Shown here piece after piece: positions 25,701-34,988 of a stretch of DNA of 64,000 bases. The position numbers and the translations under genes are program-made. Origin of the DNA: Lacihabitans sp. CCS-44 (GTDB taxonomy: Bacteria > Bacteroidota > Bacteroidia > Cytophagales > Spirosomataceae); NCBI RefSeq assembly GCF_024343735.1, contig NZ_RJUE01000001.1, positions 248,001-312,000 of the forward strand, written 5' to 3'. The notes under the pieces were generated by a model. That model was not told where the DNA came from and made no database searches. It was given only the letters and a program-made list of their open reading frames with translations. Numbering within the stretch: the stretch's first letter is position 1; the number at the start of each line of letters is the position of its first letter.

Positions 25701-27626
25701 ATGCTAAAATATATATTGGCATTCTGTTTCTTCGCTTTTTACCAAATATCAGGATTTGGCCAAGAGTTCAATGGCAAAGCTTGCTCTACAACTAAAATCA
25801 GGGCCTTCCAAAACTCTAGAGCACAAGCTCGTCTAGCATTTCCTGGAGATGCCAATATTGATGCTGTTTTTCATCGTATAAAACTTAATATCAATCCCAA
25901 TAACAGATTCCTTATCGGCTCGGTATTCACTACTTTTATAGCAAAGGCCGACATCAGCAATGTCAGTTTTGACCTTCAAACCAACATGAAGGTTGATTCT
26001 GTAATAATAGAGCACAAAAAAGTAAGCCATGCACAAGCAAGTAATAAGCTAAGCATTATACTACCTAAAGCCCTAAAAACAAATGAAGTACAAAGTCTTG
26101 AAATATTCTACCGAGGCACACCACGCACCTCAGCATTCGGAAGCTTTAGTATAGCTACCCACGGCAATGCCAAGTCACCAGTGGTGTGGACACTGAGCGA
26201 ACCTTACGGAGCACAGGACTGGTGGCCTTGCAAAGACGACCCCTCCGACAAAATTGATAGCACGGAGGTATGGATAACTTTACCCGCAAGTTTCGTTTCT
26301 GTCTCAAACGGCGTTCAGAGCGGTATATTAAACCATCCTGACGGCACAAAAACCTACCAATGGAAAAGCTCACATCCCATAGCACACTATCTGATTTCGA
26401 TAGCTTGTTCTAACTACCAGCTCTATCAAAATACATTTATCAACAACGGAAAAAGCATGCCTGTGGAGCATTATGTCTATCCAGAAATACTGACAACTGC
26501 CGTAAAAAATCAATTGGACCAGACCGTGGACATGCTCAAGTTTTTCACTGATTTGTTTGGCGAATATCCTTTTATAGATGAAAAATACGGCCATGCCATG
26601 TGCAACTTTGGAGGCGGCATGGAACACCAAACCGTAAGCTCTATGGGAGGTTTTTCGGAAGATTTGATAGCTCACGAATTGGCCCATCAGTGGTTTGGAG
26701 ATAAGATCACCTGCAAAACTTGGTCGGATATATTCGTAAACGAGGCCTTCGCTTCTTATGCTGAGGCACTATTTCAAGAACATAAATATGGAAAAGAAGC
26801 TTATATGGAGACCATCAATGACCACGTGAGCAGAGCAAAAAAAACCACAGGACCCATATTTATTTCTAACCCTTTGGATGAAAATCTAATATTTAATTAT
26901 GGACTTACTTATGGCAAAGGGGCAGTGGTGCTACACATGTTGAGGGGTGTATTGGGTGACTCTTTGTTTTTCAAATCTTTAAAAAATTACCAGCAATCGG
27001 AGTTTGCTTACAAAGCCGCCAGTATTCAAGACTTCAGAATTATTGCAGAAAAAACAAGTAAACAAGAATTGAAATATTTCTTTGATGAGTGGACATCAGG
27101 CCTATCCTATCCGAGATATACTTTTGATTATGCACAAACACAGGCCGACAGACTAAAAATAAACGTAAGTCAGCAGAAACTCAATACCAGCCCAACGTTT
27201 TTTAAAATGCCTATACAGTTTAAGATAATACTTGAATCTGGCAAGGAAATTACGCAGACCTTTTTTCAAAATGAAATTACTCAATCCTTTGAAGTTTTGA
27301 ACTTAAAAGAATCTGTCAAAAATGTAATATTTGACCCAAACAATCTTATAATGAAAGATTTGACAAACTTGGGCGGAATTACTTCCAATGAAATTCAAGC
27401 TGAAACCTTTCATATATTTCCAAATCCAGCGACTGATTTTATTGAAATAAAACACCCGCTGAATAGCCTAAAAAGTATGGAAATATTAAACTCGAATGGA
27501 CAGAAAGTGAAAGTAATATCCCCTAACACCACAAAAGTTGATATCAGGAATTTGAAAACTGGCACTTACTTTTTGAACCTAATTGGTGAGAATCAATCTA
27601 AGACTTTGACCTTTATAAAATATTAA
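25701..27626 (+). CDS. Secreted M1-family metallopeptidase with T9SS sorting tail
   Basis: 641 residues. A signal peptide (about 1-20) is followed by an M1 N-terminal beta domain and the catalytic domain. The exopeptidase motif GGMEH is present, then the zinc site HELAHQ (His325, His329) with Glu348 in NEAFASYAE, the HExxH-X18-E pattern of gluzincins. The last ~75 residues (FHIFPNPATDFIEI to TLTFIKY) form a type IX secretion C-terminal domain, so the enzyme is exported through T9SS and anchored or released at the surface. It probably removes N-terminal residues from peptides. It is shorter than ERAP-like M1 enzymes, as it lacks the large C-terminal helical domain. Confidence 0.92.
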   Translation: MLKYILAFCFFAFYQISGFGQEFNGKACSTTKIRAFQNSRAQARLAFPGDANIDAVFHRIKLNINPNNRFLIGSVFTTFIAKADISNVSFDLQTNMKVDSVIIEHKKVSHAQASNKLSIILPKALKTNEVQSLEIFYRGTPRTSAFGSFSIATHGNAKSPVVWTLSEPYGAQDWWPCKDDPSDKIDSTEVWITLPASFVSVSNGVQSGILNHPDGTKTYQWKSSHPIAHYLISIACSNYQLYQNTFINNGKSMPVEHYVYPEILTTAVKNQLDQTVDMLKFFTDLFGEYPFIDEKYGHAMCNFGGGMEHQTVSSMGGFSEDLIAHELAHQWFGDKITCKTWSDIFVNEAFASYAEALFQEHKYGKEAYMETINDHVSRAKKTTGPIFISNPLDENLIFNYGLTYGKGAVVLHMLRGVLGDSLFFKSLKNYQQSEFAYKAASIQDFRIIAEKTSKQELKYFFDEWTSGLSYPRYTFDYAQTQADRLKINVSQQKLNTSPTFFKMPIQFKIILESGKEITQTFFQNEITQSFEVLNLKESVKNVIFDPNNLIMKDLTNLGGITSNEIQAETFHIFPNPATDFIEIKHPLNSLKSMEILNSNGQKVKVISPNTTKVDIRNLKTGTYFLNLIGENQSKTLTFIKY

Positions 27627-27698
27627 ACCAATACATATTTAACAATTTAATAACCCTGTAAAATTGCCAGAATGGACTGATATGCAGAAATTTGTGAC

Positions 27699-27863
27699 AT
27701 GAAAAACAAAATATACGCTTACAAAGCCATTATGCAAAACCAACCCAAATACAATTTTAGTGCTGACAATTATTCAGATTACCAAGATGAAATTCTGAGC
27801 CCTGAAGATTTTGATTTCTCAGATTATGAAGATTCGGAATATGACTCTTTAGAAGACAAGTAG
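27699..27863 (+). CDS. Small acidic protein, 54 residues, unrecognised
   Basis: ATG at 27699, TAG at 27861. The N-terminal third is basic (MKNKIYAYKAIMQNQPK); the rest is strongly acidic and Tyr/Asp-rich, ending LEDK. The composition is coding-like and it fills the gap between two real genes, but there is no homologue I can name. It could be a chance frame. Confidence 0.45.
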   Translation: MKNKIYAYKAIMQNQPKYNFSADNYSDYQDEILSPEDFDFSDYEDSEYDSLEDK

Positions 27864-27896
27864 TCTGAATATTCATCAAAGAAAGCCCATTCTGTA

Positions 27897-30527
27897 TTAT
27901 TTCACCAACATCCTTCGCAGTTCGTTAAGTTTCAACAAAGCCTCTATCGGCGACATGGTATCTACGTCCAATTCCGTCAATTTCGTTTTCAGTTCCTCTC
28001 CTACCGGATCTACAGGATCAAAAAAGCTCAACTGAAAGTTGTTCTTTGGGGGTACGTCGATACGGGCTTCCTTTATCTTCTCCTTATTTTTTTCTTTGAT
28101 ATGGTCCTTTTCAAGGTGATGCAAGATTTCGTTGGCCCTTAAAACCACCGATTGTGGCATGCCGGCAATCTGTGCCACATGAATACCAAAGCTGTGCTCA
28201 CTTCCTCCCTCTTTTAGTTTTCGGAGAAAAACCACCTTTCCATTCAACTCTTTTACCGAAACATTGAAATTCTTGATGCGTTTAAAATCTTCTGTCAGTT
28301 GGTTAAGTTCATGATAGTGGGTTGCAAAGAGCGTCCAAGGTTTAAACTTGGCGTGATTGTGCAGATATTCGGCAATACTCCAGGCAATGCTCACACCGTC
28401 GTAAGTACTCGTTCCACGCCCAATTTCATCCATAATGACCAAACTTCTATCACTAAGGTTATTTAAAATGGAAGAAGTCTCTATCATCTCCACCATAAAT
28501 GTACTTTCACCACGAGAGAGGTTATCGCTTGCTCCTACTCTAGTGAAAATTTTATCTACCAGGCCGATTTCGGCAGCAGAGGCCGGCACATAACAACCAA
28601 TTTGAGTCATCAAAACTATCAAAGCTGTCTGACGCAAAAGAGCGGACTTACCTGCCATATTGGGCCCAGTGATGATGATAATTTGTTGGTCTTGGTCGTC
28701 TAAAAACGTATCGTTTGGCACATAACTTTCACCGAGTGGCAGTTGCTGCTCTATCACTGGGTGCCTTCCATTCTGTATATTAATGGCCTTGTTTTCAGTA
28801 ACCACAGGCTTGCAATACTTATTTTTTTTAGCCACATGGGCAAAAGAAAGTAAAGCATCTATAGTAGATATTACCCGTGCATTTTGTTGAATCTGGGCCA
28901 CAAACTCAGAAGCCGTAATAACCAAATCATTGAAAATCTTGAATTCAATCTCAAAAATCTTACTCTCTGCCGTCAATATCTTTTCTTCATAAATCTTGAG
29001 TTCCTCCGTGATGTACCTTTCGGCATTTACCAAGGTTTGTTTACGAATCCATTCTGCTGGCACTTTGTTTTTATGTGCATTGGACACCTCCAAATAATAC
29101 CCAAAAACCTTGTTGAAGGCAATTTTGAGAGAAGGTATGCCAGTTCTCACTGATTCTCTATTTTGCAAATCCACCAAATAGTCTTTACCTGAAAATGCAA
29201 TTTTGTGCAATTCGTCTAAGTCCGCGTCCACACCTGTGCAAATCATTCCGCCTTGATTGCTCAAATTGGGGGCATCGTCACGCAACTCTTTGGTTATTTT
29301 TTCTATCAAAAACTTACAATCACTCAGTTGGTTGATGTACTTTTCTAAGACTTTATTCTCATGTGTTTTTTTACCCAAAAGCTCCTTTATAGGTTCTATT
29401 TGAAGCAATGCCCTTTTGAGTTGTACCAATTCTCTCGGGCTTATTCTCCTCACGGCTACTTTAGAGACCAATCGCTCCAAGTCACCGATAGGTTTGAGCA
29501 CTTGGCTTAAATCTGTCAAAACATCCTCGTCTTTCAGAAACATTTCTACGGTATCCAGTCGCTCTTCAATGGGTTTCTTTTCTTTAAGTGGCAATACCAT
29601 CCATTTGCGGAGTAGCCTCGCTCCCATGGGTGTGTAGGTATAATCCAAAATATCTATTAAGGGTACACCGCCTTCAAACTGGGCATAGATAAGCTCCAAG
29701 TTTCTGATGGTAAATCTATCTAACCACACATATTTTTCCTCGTCCAATCGGGTCAAACTACTCACGTGGTTGATGTCACGGTGTTCAGTATCAGCCAAAT
29801 ACTGCAAAATAACCCCAGCCGCCGTGACACCCTCTTTGAGGTTTTCTATACCAAAACCTTTTAGTGAGTTGGTCTTAAAATGCCCAGTCAGGAGATTGTA
29901 AGCAAAATCAAAAGAATAGGCCCAATCGTCAAAAGTATAAGTATTGTATTTATCGCCAAATAAAGCCTCAAACCTCTGTTTGTGTTTTTTGCAATATAAT
30001 ATCTCCGCTGGGCTAAAACCCTGAATAAGCTTATCAATATAGGCCACTGAGCCTTCAGTAGTAAAAAACTCACCTGTAGAAATATCCAAGAAAGCCACAC
30101 CCATACAGTCATCCGCTGCAAAATGTACCGAAGCCAGATAATTATTGTGCTTTAAATCTAGCACGTTATCATTGTAAGAAACCCCAGGAGTTACCAGCTC
30201 TGTCACCCCTCTTTTCACAATACCTTTGGCTTGGCTCGGGTCTTCGAGTTGGTCACAAATCGCTACCCTTTGGCCAGCTCTGACAAGCTTTGGCAGATAA
30301 TTATCCAGCGAATGATGCGGAAATCCGGCCAATTCTTCATGAGCCCCACCATTGTTTCTACGGGTGAGTACAATACCCAATATCTTAGACGCCTTTATAG
30401 CATCTTCACCAAAAGTCTCATAAAAATCACCCACCCTGAAGAGTAGCATAGCCCCAGGGTATTTTACTTTTATTTGATTGTACTGTTTCGAGAGTGGAGT
30501 TTCTTTTGGGGCGGCGGGTTTGGCCAT
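27897..30527 (-). CDS. mutS: DNA mismatch repair protein MutS
   Basis: 876 residues, standard length. MutS finds mismatches and small loops and starts repair with MutL. The N-terminal mismatch-binding motif is seen in [16 protein letters not shown] (Phe and Glu of FxE), followed by connector and lever domains. The ATPase end has Walker [14 protein letters not shown], Walker [13 protein letters not shown] and the ATHYHELNQ helix. All are intact, so the strain should not be a mutator by this gene. mutL is not in the window. Confidence 0.97.
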   Translation of the reverse strand: MAKPAAPKETPLSKQYNQIKVKYPGAMLLFRVGDFYETFGEDAIKASKILGIVLTRRNNGGAHEELAGFPHHSLDNYLPKLVRAGQRVAICDQLEDPSQAKGIVKRGVTELVTPGVSYNDNVLDLKHNNYLASVHFAADDCMGVAFLDISTGEFFTTEGSVAYIDKLIQGFSPAEILYCKKHKQRFEALFGDKYNTYTFDDWAYSFDFAYNLLTGHFKTNSLKGFGIENLKEGVTAAGVILQYLADTEHRDINHVSSLTRLDEEKYVWLDRFTIRNLELIYAQFEGGVPLIDILDYTYTPMGARLLRKWMVLPLKEKKPIEERLDTVEMFLKDEDVLTDLSQVLKPIGDLERLVSKVAVRRISPRELVQLKRALLQIEPIKELLGKKTHENKVLEKYINQLSDCKFLIEKITKELRDDAPNLSNQGGMICTGVDADLDELHKIAFSGKDYLVDLQNRESVRTGIPSLKIAFNKVFGYYLEVSNAHKNKVPAEWIRKQTLVNAERYITEELKIYEEKILTAESKIFEIEFKIFNDLVITASEFVAQIQQNARVISTIDALLSFAHVAKKNKYCKPVVTENKAINIQNGRHPVIEQQLPLGESYVPNDTFLDDQDQQIIIITGPNMAGKSALLRQTALIVLMTQIGCYVPASAAEIGLVDKIFTRVGASDNLSRGESTFMVEMIETSSILNNLSDRSLVIMDEIGRGTSTYDGVSIAWSIAEYLHNHAKFKPWTLFATHYHELNQLTEDFKRIKNFNVSVKELNGKVVFLRKLKEGGSEHSFGIHVAQIAGMPQSVVLRANEILHHLEKDHIKEKNKEKIKEARIDVPPKNNFQLSFFDPVDPVGEELKTKLTELDVDTMSPIEALLKLNELRRMLVK

Positions 30528-30581
30528 GTTTCTTTACAAAATATAATACTTATAGATAGATTTACTCACCTCAAAATTATA

Positions 30582-30589
30582 TAAATTTG
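30582..30589 (+). promoter_or_regulatory. -7 box TAAATTTG upstream of the epimerase gene
   Basis: Exact TAnnTTTG, 40 bases before the ATG in the gap between divergent mutS and the epimerase gene. Confidence 0.5.
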
Positions 30590-30629
30590 TTCGGAAATAG
30601 ACCTCAAAACCAGAAAATAATAATAAAAC

Positions 30630-31037
30630 ATGCTAAAAATAGAACACATTGGTATCGCCGTAAAAAACCTCGAAGCTTCTAATGAAATATTTAGCAAACT
30701 GTTTAACAAACCGCATTACAAAGAGGAAGAAGTAGCTTCTGAAGGCGTAAAAACCTCTTTTTTTCAATTGGCAGATTCGAAAATAGAATTATTAGAAGCC
30801 ACCAATACCGAAAGCCCAATAGCTAAATTTATAGAAAAAAAAGGCGAGGGTATTCACCACATTGCCTTTGAAGTAAGCGATATTTTGTCAGAAATGAAGA
30901 GATTGAAAAATGAAGGTTTTACCTTACTAAACACTGAGCCCAAAAACGGGGCAGATAATAAATTGGTGTGTTTTTTACACCCCAAAACCACCAATAGCGT
31001 GCTGATAGAGCTGTGCCAAGAAAAAAATAAGGTCTAA
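30630..31037 (+). CDS. mce: Methylmalonyl-CoA epimerase
   Basis: 135 residues, the usual size. It converts the S and R forms of methylmalonyl-CoA, linking propionyl-CoA use or formation to succinyl-CoA. The vicinal-oxygen-chelate fold shows in IEHIGIAVKNL (metal His), FFQLADSKIELLE (Glu), GIHHIAFEVSD (His) and the closing SVLIELCQ (Glu). Methylmalonyl-CoA mutase is not in this window. Confidence 0.93.
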   Translation: MLKIEHIGIAVKNLEASNEIFSKLFNKPHYKEEEVASEGVKTSFFQLADSKIELLEATNTESPIAKFIEKKGEGIHHIAFEVSDILSEMKRLKNEGFTLLNTEPKNGADNKLVCFLHPKTTNSVLIELCQEKNKV

Positions 31038-31073
31038 TTGTTCCAAATCAAAAGGTTATCAGTCGATTTATCT

Positions 31074-31081
31074 TAAATTTG
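31074..31081 (+). promoter_or_regulatory. -7 box TAAATTTG that sets the start of the WbsX-like gene
   Basis: Exact TAnnTTTG. A possible TTG start at 31079 overlaps this box and so cannot be inside the transcript; the GTG at 31115 lies about 30 bases downstream and is the better start. Confidence 0.5.
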
Positions 31082-31114
31082 TGCTTTGAATTTGTAGTTC
31101 ATAACCTATTTCGT

Positions 31115-32197
31115 GTGTCAGCAAAGAAAAAATTAAGAGCATTAGCCGTAGTTTTACCTCAATTTCATCCTTTCCCAGAAAACGACAAATGGTGGGGGAA
31201 GGGATTTACAGAATGGACCAATGTGACCAAAGCACGACCAAGTTTTAAAGGACATTATCAGCCGCACTTGCCTGCAGATTTGGGTTTTTATGACATGCGT
31301 TTGCTGCAAACTCTTATCGACCAAGCCAATTTGGCCGAAGAACATAATTTATCAGGTTTTTGTTTTTACCACTATTGGTTTAATGGCAAAAGACTCCTAG
31401 AAACTCCTATAAATAAGATACTTGCAAGTCAGAAACCAGACTTTCCGTTTATGTTGGCTTGGGCCAATGAAAACTGGTCGAGACGCTGGGATGGCCAAGA
31501 CCAAGAAGTATTGATGGAGCAAAAATACAATGCCGAAGACCATGCAGCACATGCAAAATACCTCTGTGAGCATGAATTCAAAGATGAGCGTTATATAAAA
31601 GTTAATGGAAAGCCTTTCTTCCTTTTTTACAATGCCCACATCATTCCTGACTTGAAGGAAACTATTCAGATCTGGCGAAATGTAGCAAAAGAGCATGGTT
31701 TCAAAGACATCTATTTGGGCGGCATAAAAACCTCCTCGCATTATATACCAGACGCCGAAGACCTGGGTTTTGATGTGGTGATAGAATGGCAGCCAGATTG
31801 GAAAAATCTGGAAATAGTCCCTAATCTATGGGATAGAATTAAAAACAAATTTTCTTTGGGAAAAACTTATAGAAAGATTGATTTTAAAGAAGTTACCAAA
31901 CGAATGATGGCAAAACCTTGCCCGCCAAACAAGCATTTCCATTGTGTAGTACCCGGCTGGGACAACAGTGCCAGAAGAAAAAACAACGCCTTCATCATGG
32001 CCGATGCCACTCCTGAATTATACGCAGAGTGGCTTAAAAACACATGCGAAAAAGCAGAGGTTTATTCAGAAGAAGAGAACTTTGTGTTCATCAACGCCTG
32101 GAACGAATGGGCAGAAGGAAATCACCTAGAACCCGATAGAAAATGGAAGCGGGCATTTTTAGAAAAAACTAGAGACATTTTAAGCATTTATAAATGA
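31115..32197 (+). CDS. WbsX-like glycosyltransferase / GH99-like domain protein
   Basis: 360 residues from the GTG at 31115 (MSAKKKLRALAVVLPQ after initiation). An upstream TTG at 31079 would add 12 residues but coincides with the promoter box. The family signatures are clear: LPQFHPFPENDKWWGKGFTE, FCFYHYWFNGKRLLE, MLAWANENWSRRWDG and the closing INAWNEWAEGNHLEPD. Members occur in O-antigen and capsule loci and are thought to modify or build the glycan. Its stop overlaps the next ATG (ATGA). Confidence 0.88.
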   Translation: MSAKKKLRALAVVLPQFHPFPENDKWWGKGFTEWTNVTKARPSFKGHYQPHLPADLGFYDMRLLQTLIDQANLAEEHNLSGFCFYHYWFNGKRLLETPINKILASQKPDFPFMLAWANENWSRRWDGQDQEVLMEQKYNAEDHAAHAKYLCEHEFKDERYIKVNGKPFFLFYNAHIIPDLKETIQIWRNVAKEHGFKDIYLGGIKTSSHYIPDAEDLGFDVVIEWQPDWKNLEIVPNLWDRIKNKFSLGKTYRKIDFKEVTKRMMAKPCPPNKHFHCVVPGWDNSARRKNNAFIMADATPELYAEWLKNTCEKAEVYSEEENFVFINAWNEWAEGNHLEPDRKWKRAFLEKTRDILSIYK

Positions 32198-32931
32198 TTG
32201 CGAAAAAAATAAAAGACCTTGTACAGCGTATAGCCCACAAATTTGGCTACCATGTACTGAGCAAAAATAGCATCTCGGGCGACATGATTCTGTTTTTAAA
32301 AGGAATCAAAAACAGAGGTGCCTCAGTGAAAAACATACTAGACATAGGAGCCCACAAGGCCGATTGGAGTCTAATGACTTCTGATATTTTTCCAGAAGCC
32401 GCCTACTACATGATAGAGCCACAGGACGAAATGAAGCCCTACATTGAAACATTCCTCAAAAACCACAAAGGGGCTTGGTTTCAGGGCGGAGCAGGTGCCG
32501 AAAACGGCGAATTAACTTTGAGCGTTTGGGATGATTTTGCAGGCTCTTCATTTCTGCTTCCCGAAGGAGAAGAGAGTGGCAAAAAACAAAGAAAAGTACC
32601 TATTTATACAGTAGACTCATTGATAGGAAACAACAAAATGCCGATTCCAGATATCTGCAAAATTGATGTACAAGGCTTTGAAATTGAAGTACTTAAAGGA
32701 GCAAAAGCCATATTAGGCAAAACAGATATTTTCATATTGGAAGCTTCATTATTTAGGTTTTCTCCCAACCAACCATTACTGCATGAAATCATTGATTTTA
32801 TGGTAAAACACGGTTATGTTATTTACGATTTTGCTGGCTTTGCAAATCGCCCCATGGATAAAGCTCTCGGTCAATTAGACATCTGTTTTGTGTTAGAAAA
32901 CAGCCCATTAAGGAGTAGCCAAGGCTGGTAA
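32194..32931 (+). CDS. FkbM-family SAM-dependent methyltransferase
   Basis: 245 residues. A SAM-binding motif (KNILDIGAHKADWS) is followed by the second strand Glu/acidic site (YYMIEPQDE) and the FkbM hallmark ICKIDVQGFEIEVLKGA, which follows the catalytic region. These enzymes O-methylate sugars in many surface-polysaccharide loci. The start overlaps the stop of the WbsX-like gene by 4 bases. Substrate inferred from context only. Confidence 0.88.
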   Translation: MIAKKIKDLVQRIAHKFGYHVLSKNSISGDMILFLKGIKNRGASVKNILDIGAHKADWSLMTSDIFPEAAYYMIEPQDEMKPYIETFLKNHKGAWFQGGAGAENGELTLSVWDDFAGSSFLLPEGEESGKKQRKVPIYTVDSLIGNNKMPIPDICKIDVQGFEIEVLKGAKAILGKTDIFILEASLFRFSPNQPLLHEIIDFMVKHGYVIYDFAGFANRPMDKALGQLDICFVLENSPLRSSQGW

Positions 32932-33060
32932 ATGCTTATTTAGTAGCCATGGTTTCGTTTTTTAATCAAACATTATTGTATATTTTTGTAAATATTTAAA
33001 AATCTGAAATTCTTATTTCAAGATTTTATATAAAAACAAGGAGTATAAAAATTAGAATTA

Positions 33061-33939
33061 ATGCCAAAAGTAACTGTAATACTTCCAAACTACAACCACC
33101 AAGACTACATAGAAGAACGAATAGAAAGTATTCTTAATCAAGAATTTAGAGACTTTGAACTCATCATTCTTGACGACGCCTCAATAGACAAAAGCCCCGA
33201 AAACATCAGAAAATTCCTCACGGATTCGCGTATAATAGAGTTTGTAATTAACGACCAAAACTCAGGCTCAACATTTATACAATGGGAAAAAGGTCTGCAA
33301 AAGGCCCAAGGAGAATATATTTGGATTGCCGAAAGTGATGACATTGCCGACAAACGATTTCTTTCAGAACTCATCACGGTTTTAGATAATGACCCTAAAG
33401 TAGGCATTGCGTTTTGCCCATCAGTTTGGATAGACGACAATGGCAATAAAATACTAGAGCCAGAGCATGAAGCTGAAGAAGACTTTTGGCAAGGAAACCA
33501 ATTGATTCAAAATGAGTTTCTCGCTGGAAACCTCATTTATAATGCAAGCTCTGCAGTTTTCAGGAAAGATTTGATAAAAAAAGTCAATTTTTCCCAAATT
33601 AGGCAATTTAAATATACCGGAGATTGGCTCTTCTGGGTTCAGCTGATTTCTGACGTACAGGTAAAGAGAATCGGCAAACGTTTGAATTTTTTCAGAAGAC
33701 ATCCAAACAATGTGTCTTTTAAGTCTGAAAGAGACGGTTTACAATTTATAGAAGGCATAAAGATTGCGTTAAATATATTCAAGAATTATCCAATATCTTG
33801 GACAAAGAAAAGAAAGACTATGCTATTTTGGACAAAGAAACTCTTTCTTTCTGAAAACGTTGACAAAGAGGCTGTTCTGCAAAAAATGCCATTTGAAGTA
33901 AAGACATATTTTGCTTTTTTTAAACTTTTTGGCAAGTAA
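33061..33939 (+). CDS. GT2-family glycosyltransferase
   Basis: 292 residues with the GT-A opening KVTVILPNYNHQDYIEERIES, nucleotide-binding LIILDDASIDKS and the DxD-type site AESDDIAD. It lacks transmembrane segments, so it acts on the cytoplasmic face. It starts 129 bases after the FkbM gene and lies 2 bases before the next glycosyltransferase, indicating a common transcript. Donor and linkage unknown. Confidence 0.9.
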   Translation: MPKVTVILPNYNHQDYIEERIESILNQEFRDFELIILDDASIDKSPENIRKFLTDSRIIEFVINDQNSGSTFIQWEKGLQKAQGEYIWIAESDDIADKRFLSELITVLDNDPKVGIAFCPSVWIDDNGNKILEPEHEAEEDFWQGNQLIQNEFLAGNLIYNASSAVFRKDLIKKVNFSQIRQFKYTGDWLFWVQLISDVQVKRIGKRLNFFRRHPNNVSFKSERDGLQFIEGIKIALNIFKNYPISWTKKRKTMLFWTKKLFLSENVDKEAVLQKMPFEVKTYFAFFKLFGK

Positions 33940-33941
33940 AT

Positions 33942-34976
33942 ATGAAAGGAATTTCGGTTATAATAGCTTGTTTTAATAGTGAAAAAGTAATTGCCACTAC
34001 GCTTAATCACCTTCAAAACCAAAAAAACACTGAAGCCATCCCTTGGGAAGTAATACTTGTAGACAACAACTCTACTGACCAAACTTCGGTTGTAGCCGAT
34101 AAAGTCTGGAATGAAAACCCAATTGTTCCTCTTAATATTTTAACAGAAGAAAATATTGGAGAAGCACATGCACGCAAAAGGGGAATAAAGGCCGCAAGAT
34201 ATAGCATTCTGAGCATTGTAGATGACGACAACTGGGTGGCCGAAGATTGGATATTTAAGATAAATAACTATTTTGAAAACCCAGAAATCGGCCTCATTGG
34301 TTGTGCTGGCACCGGAGAGTTTGAATCTACTCCGCCAAATTGGTTTTTTAAAAATCAACATGCATTTGCCATCGGAAAACTCTACGATGGAGATTTCGTT
34401 GACATCACTGATAGTGCCATTGTACCGGGAGCGGGTCTCTGTGTGAGAAGACATGTTTATGACGTCTTATTTAAACTTGATTGGATGCCCTTTTTGCAAG
34501 GTAGGGTTGGAAATAAACAGTCAGCAGGTGCCGATAGTGAGATGTGTTATGTAACAAGGCTGCTTGGATACAAAATATATTATTCTAACTTACTTACATT
34601 CAAACACTTTACTGCCTCGCACCGAATTACTTGGGATCGCTTAACTAGAATGACAGAGGGCTTTGGTGAAGCAGATGTCTTTACTTTACCCTACAAGATT
34701 TTATACGAGGAATCAAAGGGCAGTAAAACTCTGTTAAACAACTTACGAAAAAAATGGTGGTTTAATTTCTTAGGCAAAAAAGTTGCTTTGTGGATTAATG
34801 ACCCTTTAAATTTTACAGTTGCCCCATCATTTTCGCAGAAAGAACTATATAGAATAAGAAATCGGGCGTTCTGTGATACTATATGGCGAGAAAGAACAAA
34901 ATTTCAGAATAGTTTTGAATATTTGAGACTTATTTCAGAAAGAAATACGCAACAACAGAAGCCTTCGTTTATATAA
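33942..34976 (+). CDS. GT2-family glycosyltransferase
   Basis: 344 residues. GT-A motifs: GISVIIACFNSEKVIATTL, ILVDNNSTDQT and the metal site SIVDDDNWVAEDW. A later GAGLCVRR and an acidic GADSEMCY segment are typical of the acceptor-side loop (the ED pair). No membrane helix. It is only distantly similar to the preceding GT2 gene, so each likely adds a different sugar. Confidence 0.9.
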   Translation: MKGISVIIACFNSEKVIATTLNHLQNQKNTEAIPWEVILVDNNSTDQTSVVADKVWNENPIVPLNILTEENIGEAHARKRGIKAARYSILSIVDDDNWVAEDWIFKINNYFENPEIGLIGCAGTGEFESTPPNWFFKNQHAFAIGKLYDGDFVDITDSAIVPGAGLCVRRHVYDVLFKLDWMPFLQGRVGNKQSAGADSEMCYVTRLLGYKIYYSNLLTFKHFTASHRITWDRLTRMTEGFGEADVFTLPYKILYEESKGSKTLLNNLRKKWWFNFLGKKVALWINDPLNFTVAPSFSQKELYRIRNRAFCDTIWRERTKFQNSFEYLRLISERNTQQQKPSFI

Positions 34977-34988
34977 AATACTCGTCTT

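Noticed and set aside
26155-26687. Minus-strand frames opposite the M1 peptidase
   Set aside because: They are shadows of the real gene, which has a complete zinc site and sorting tail.
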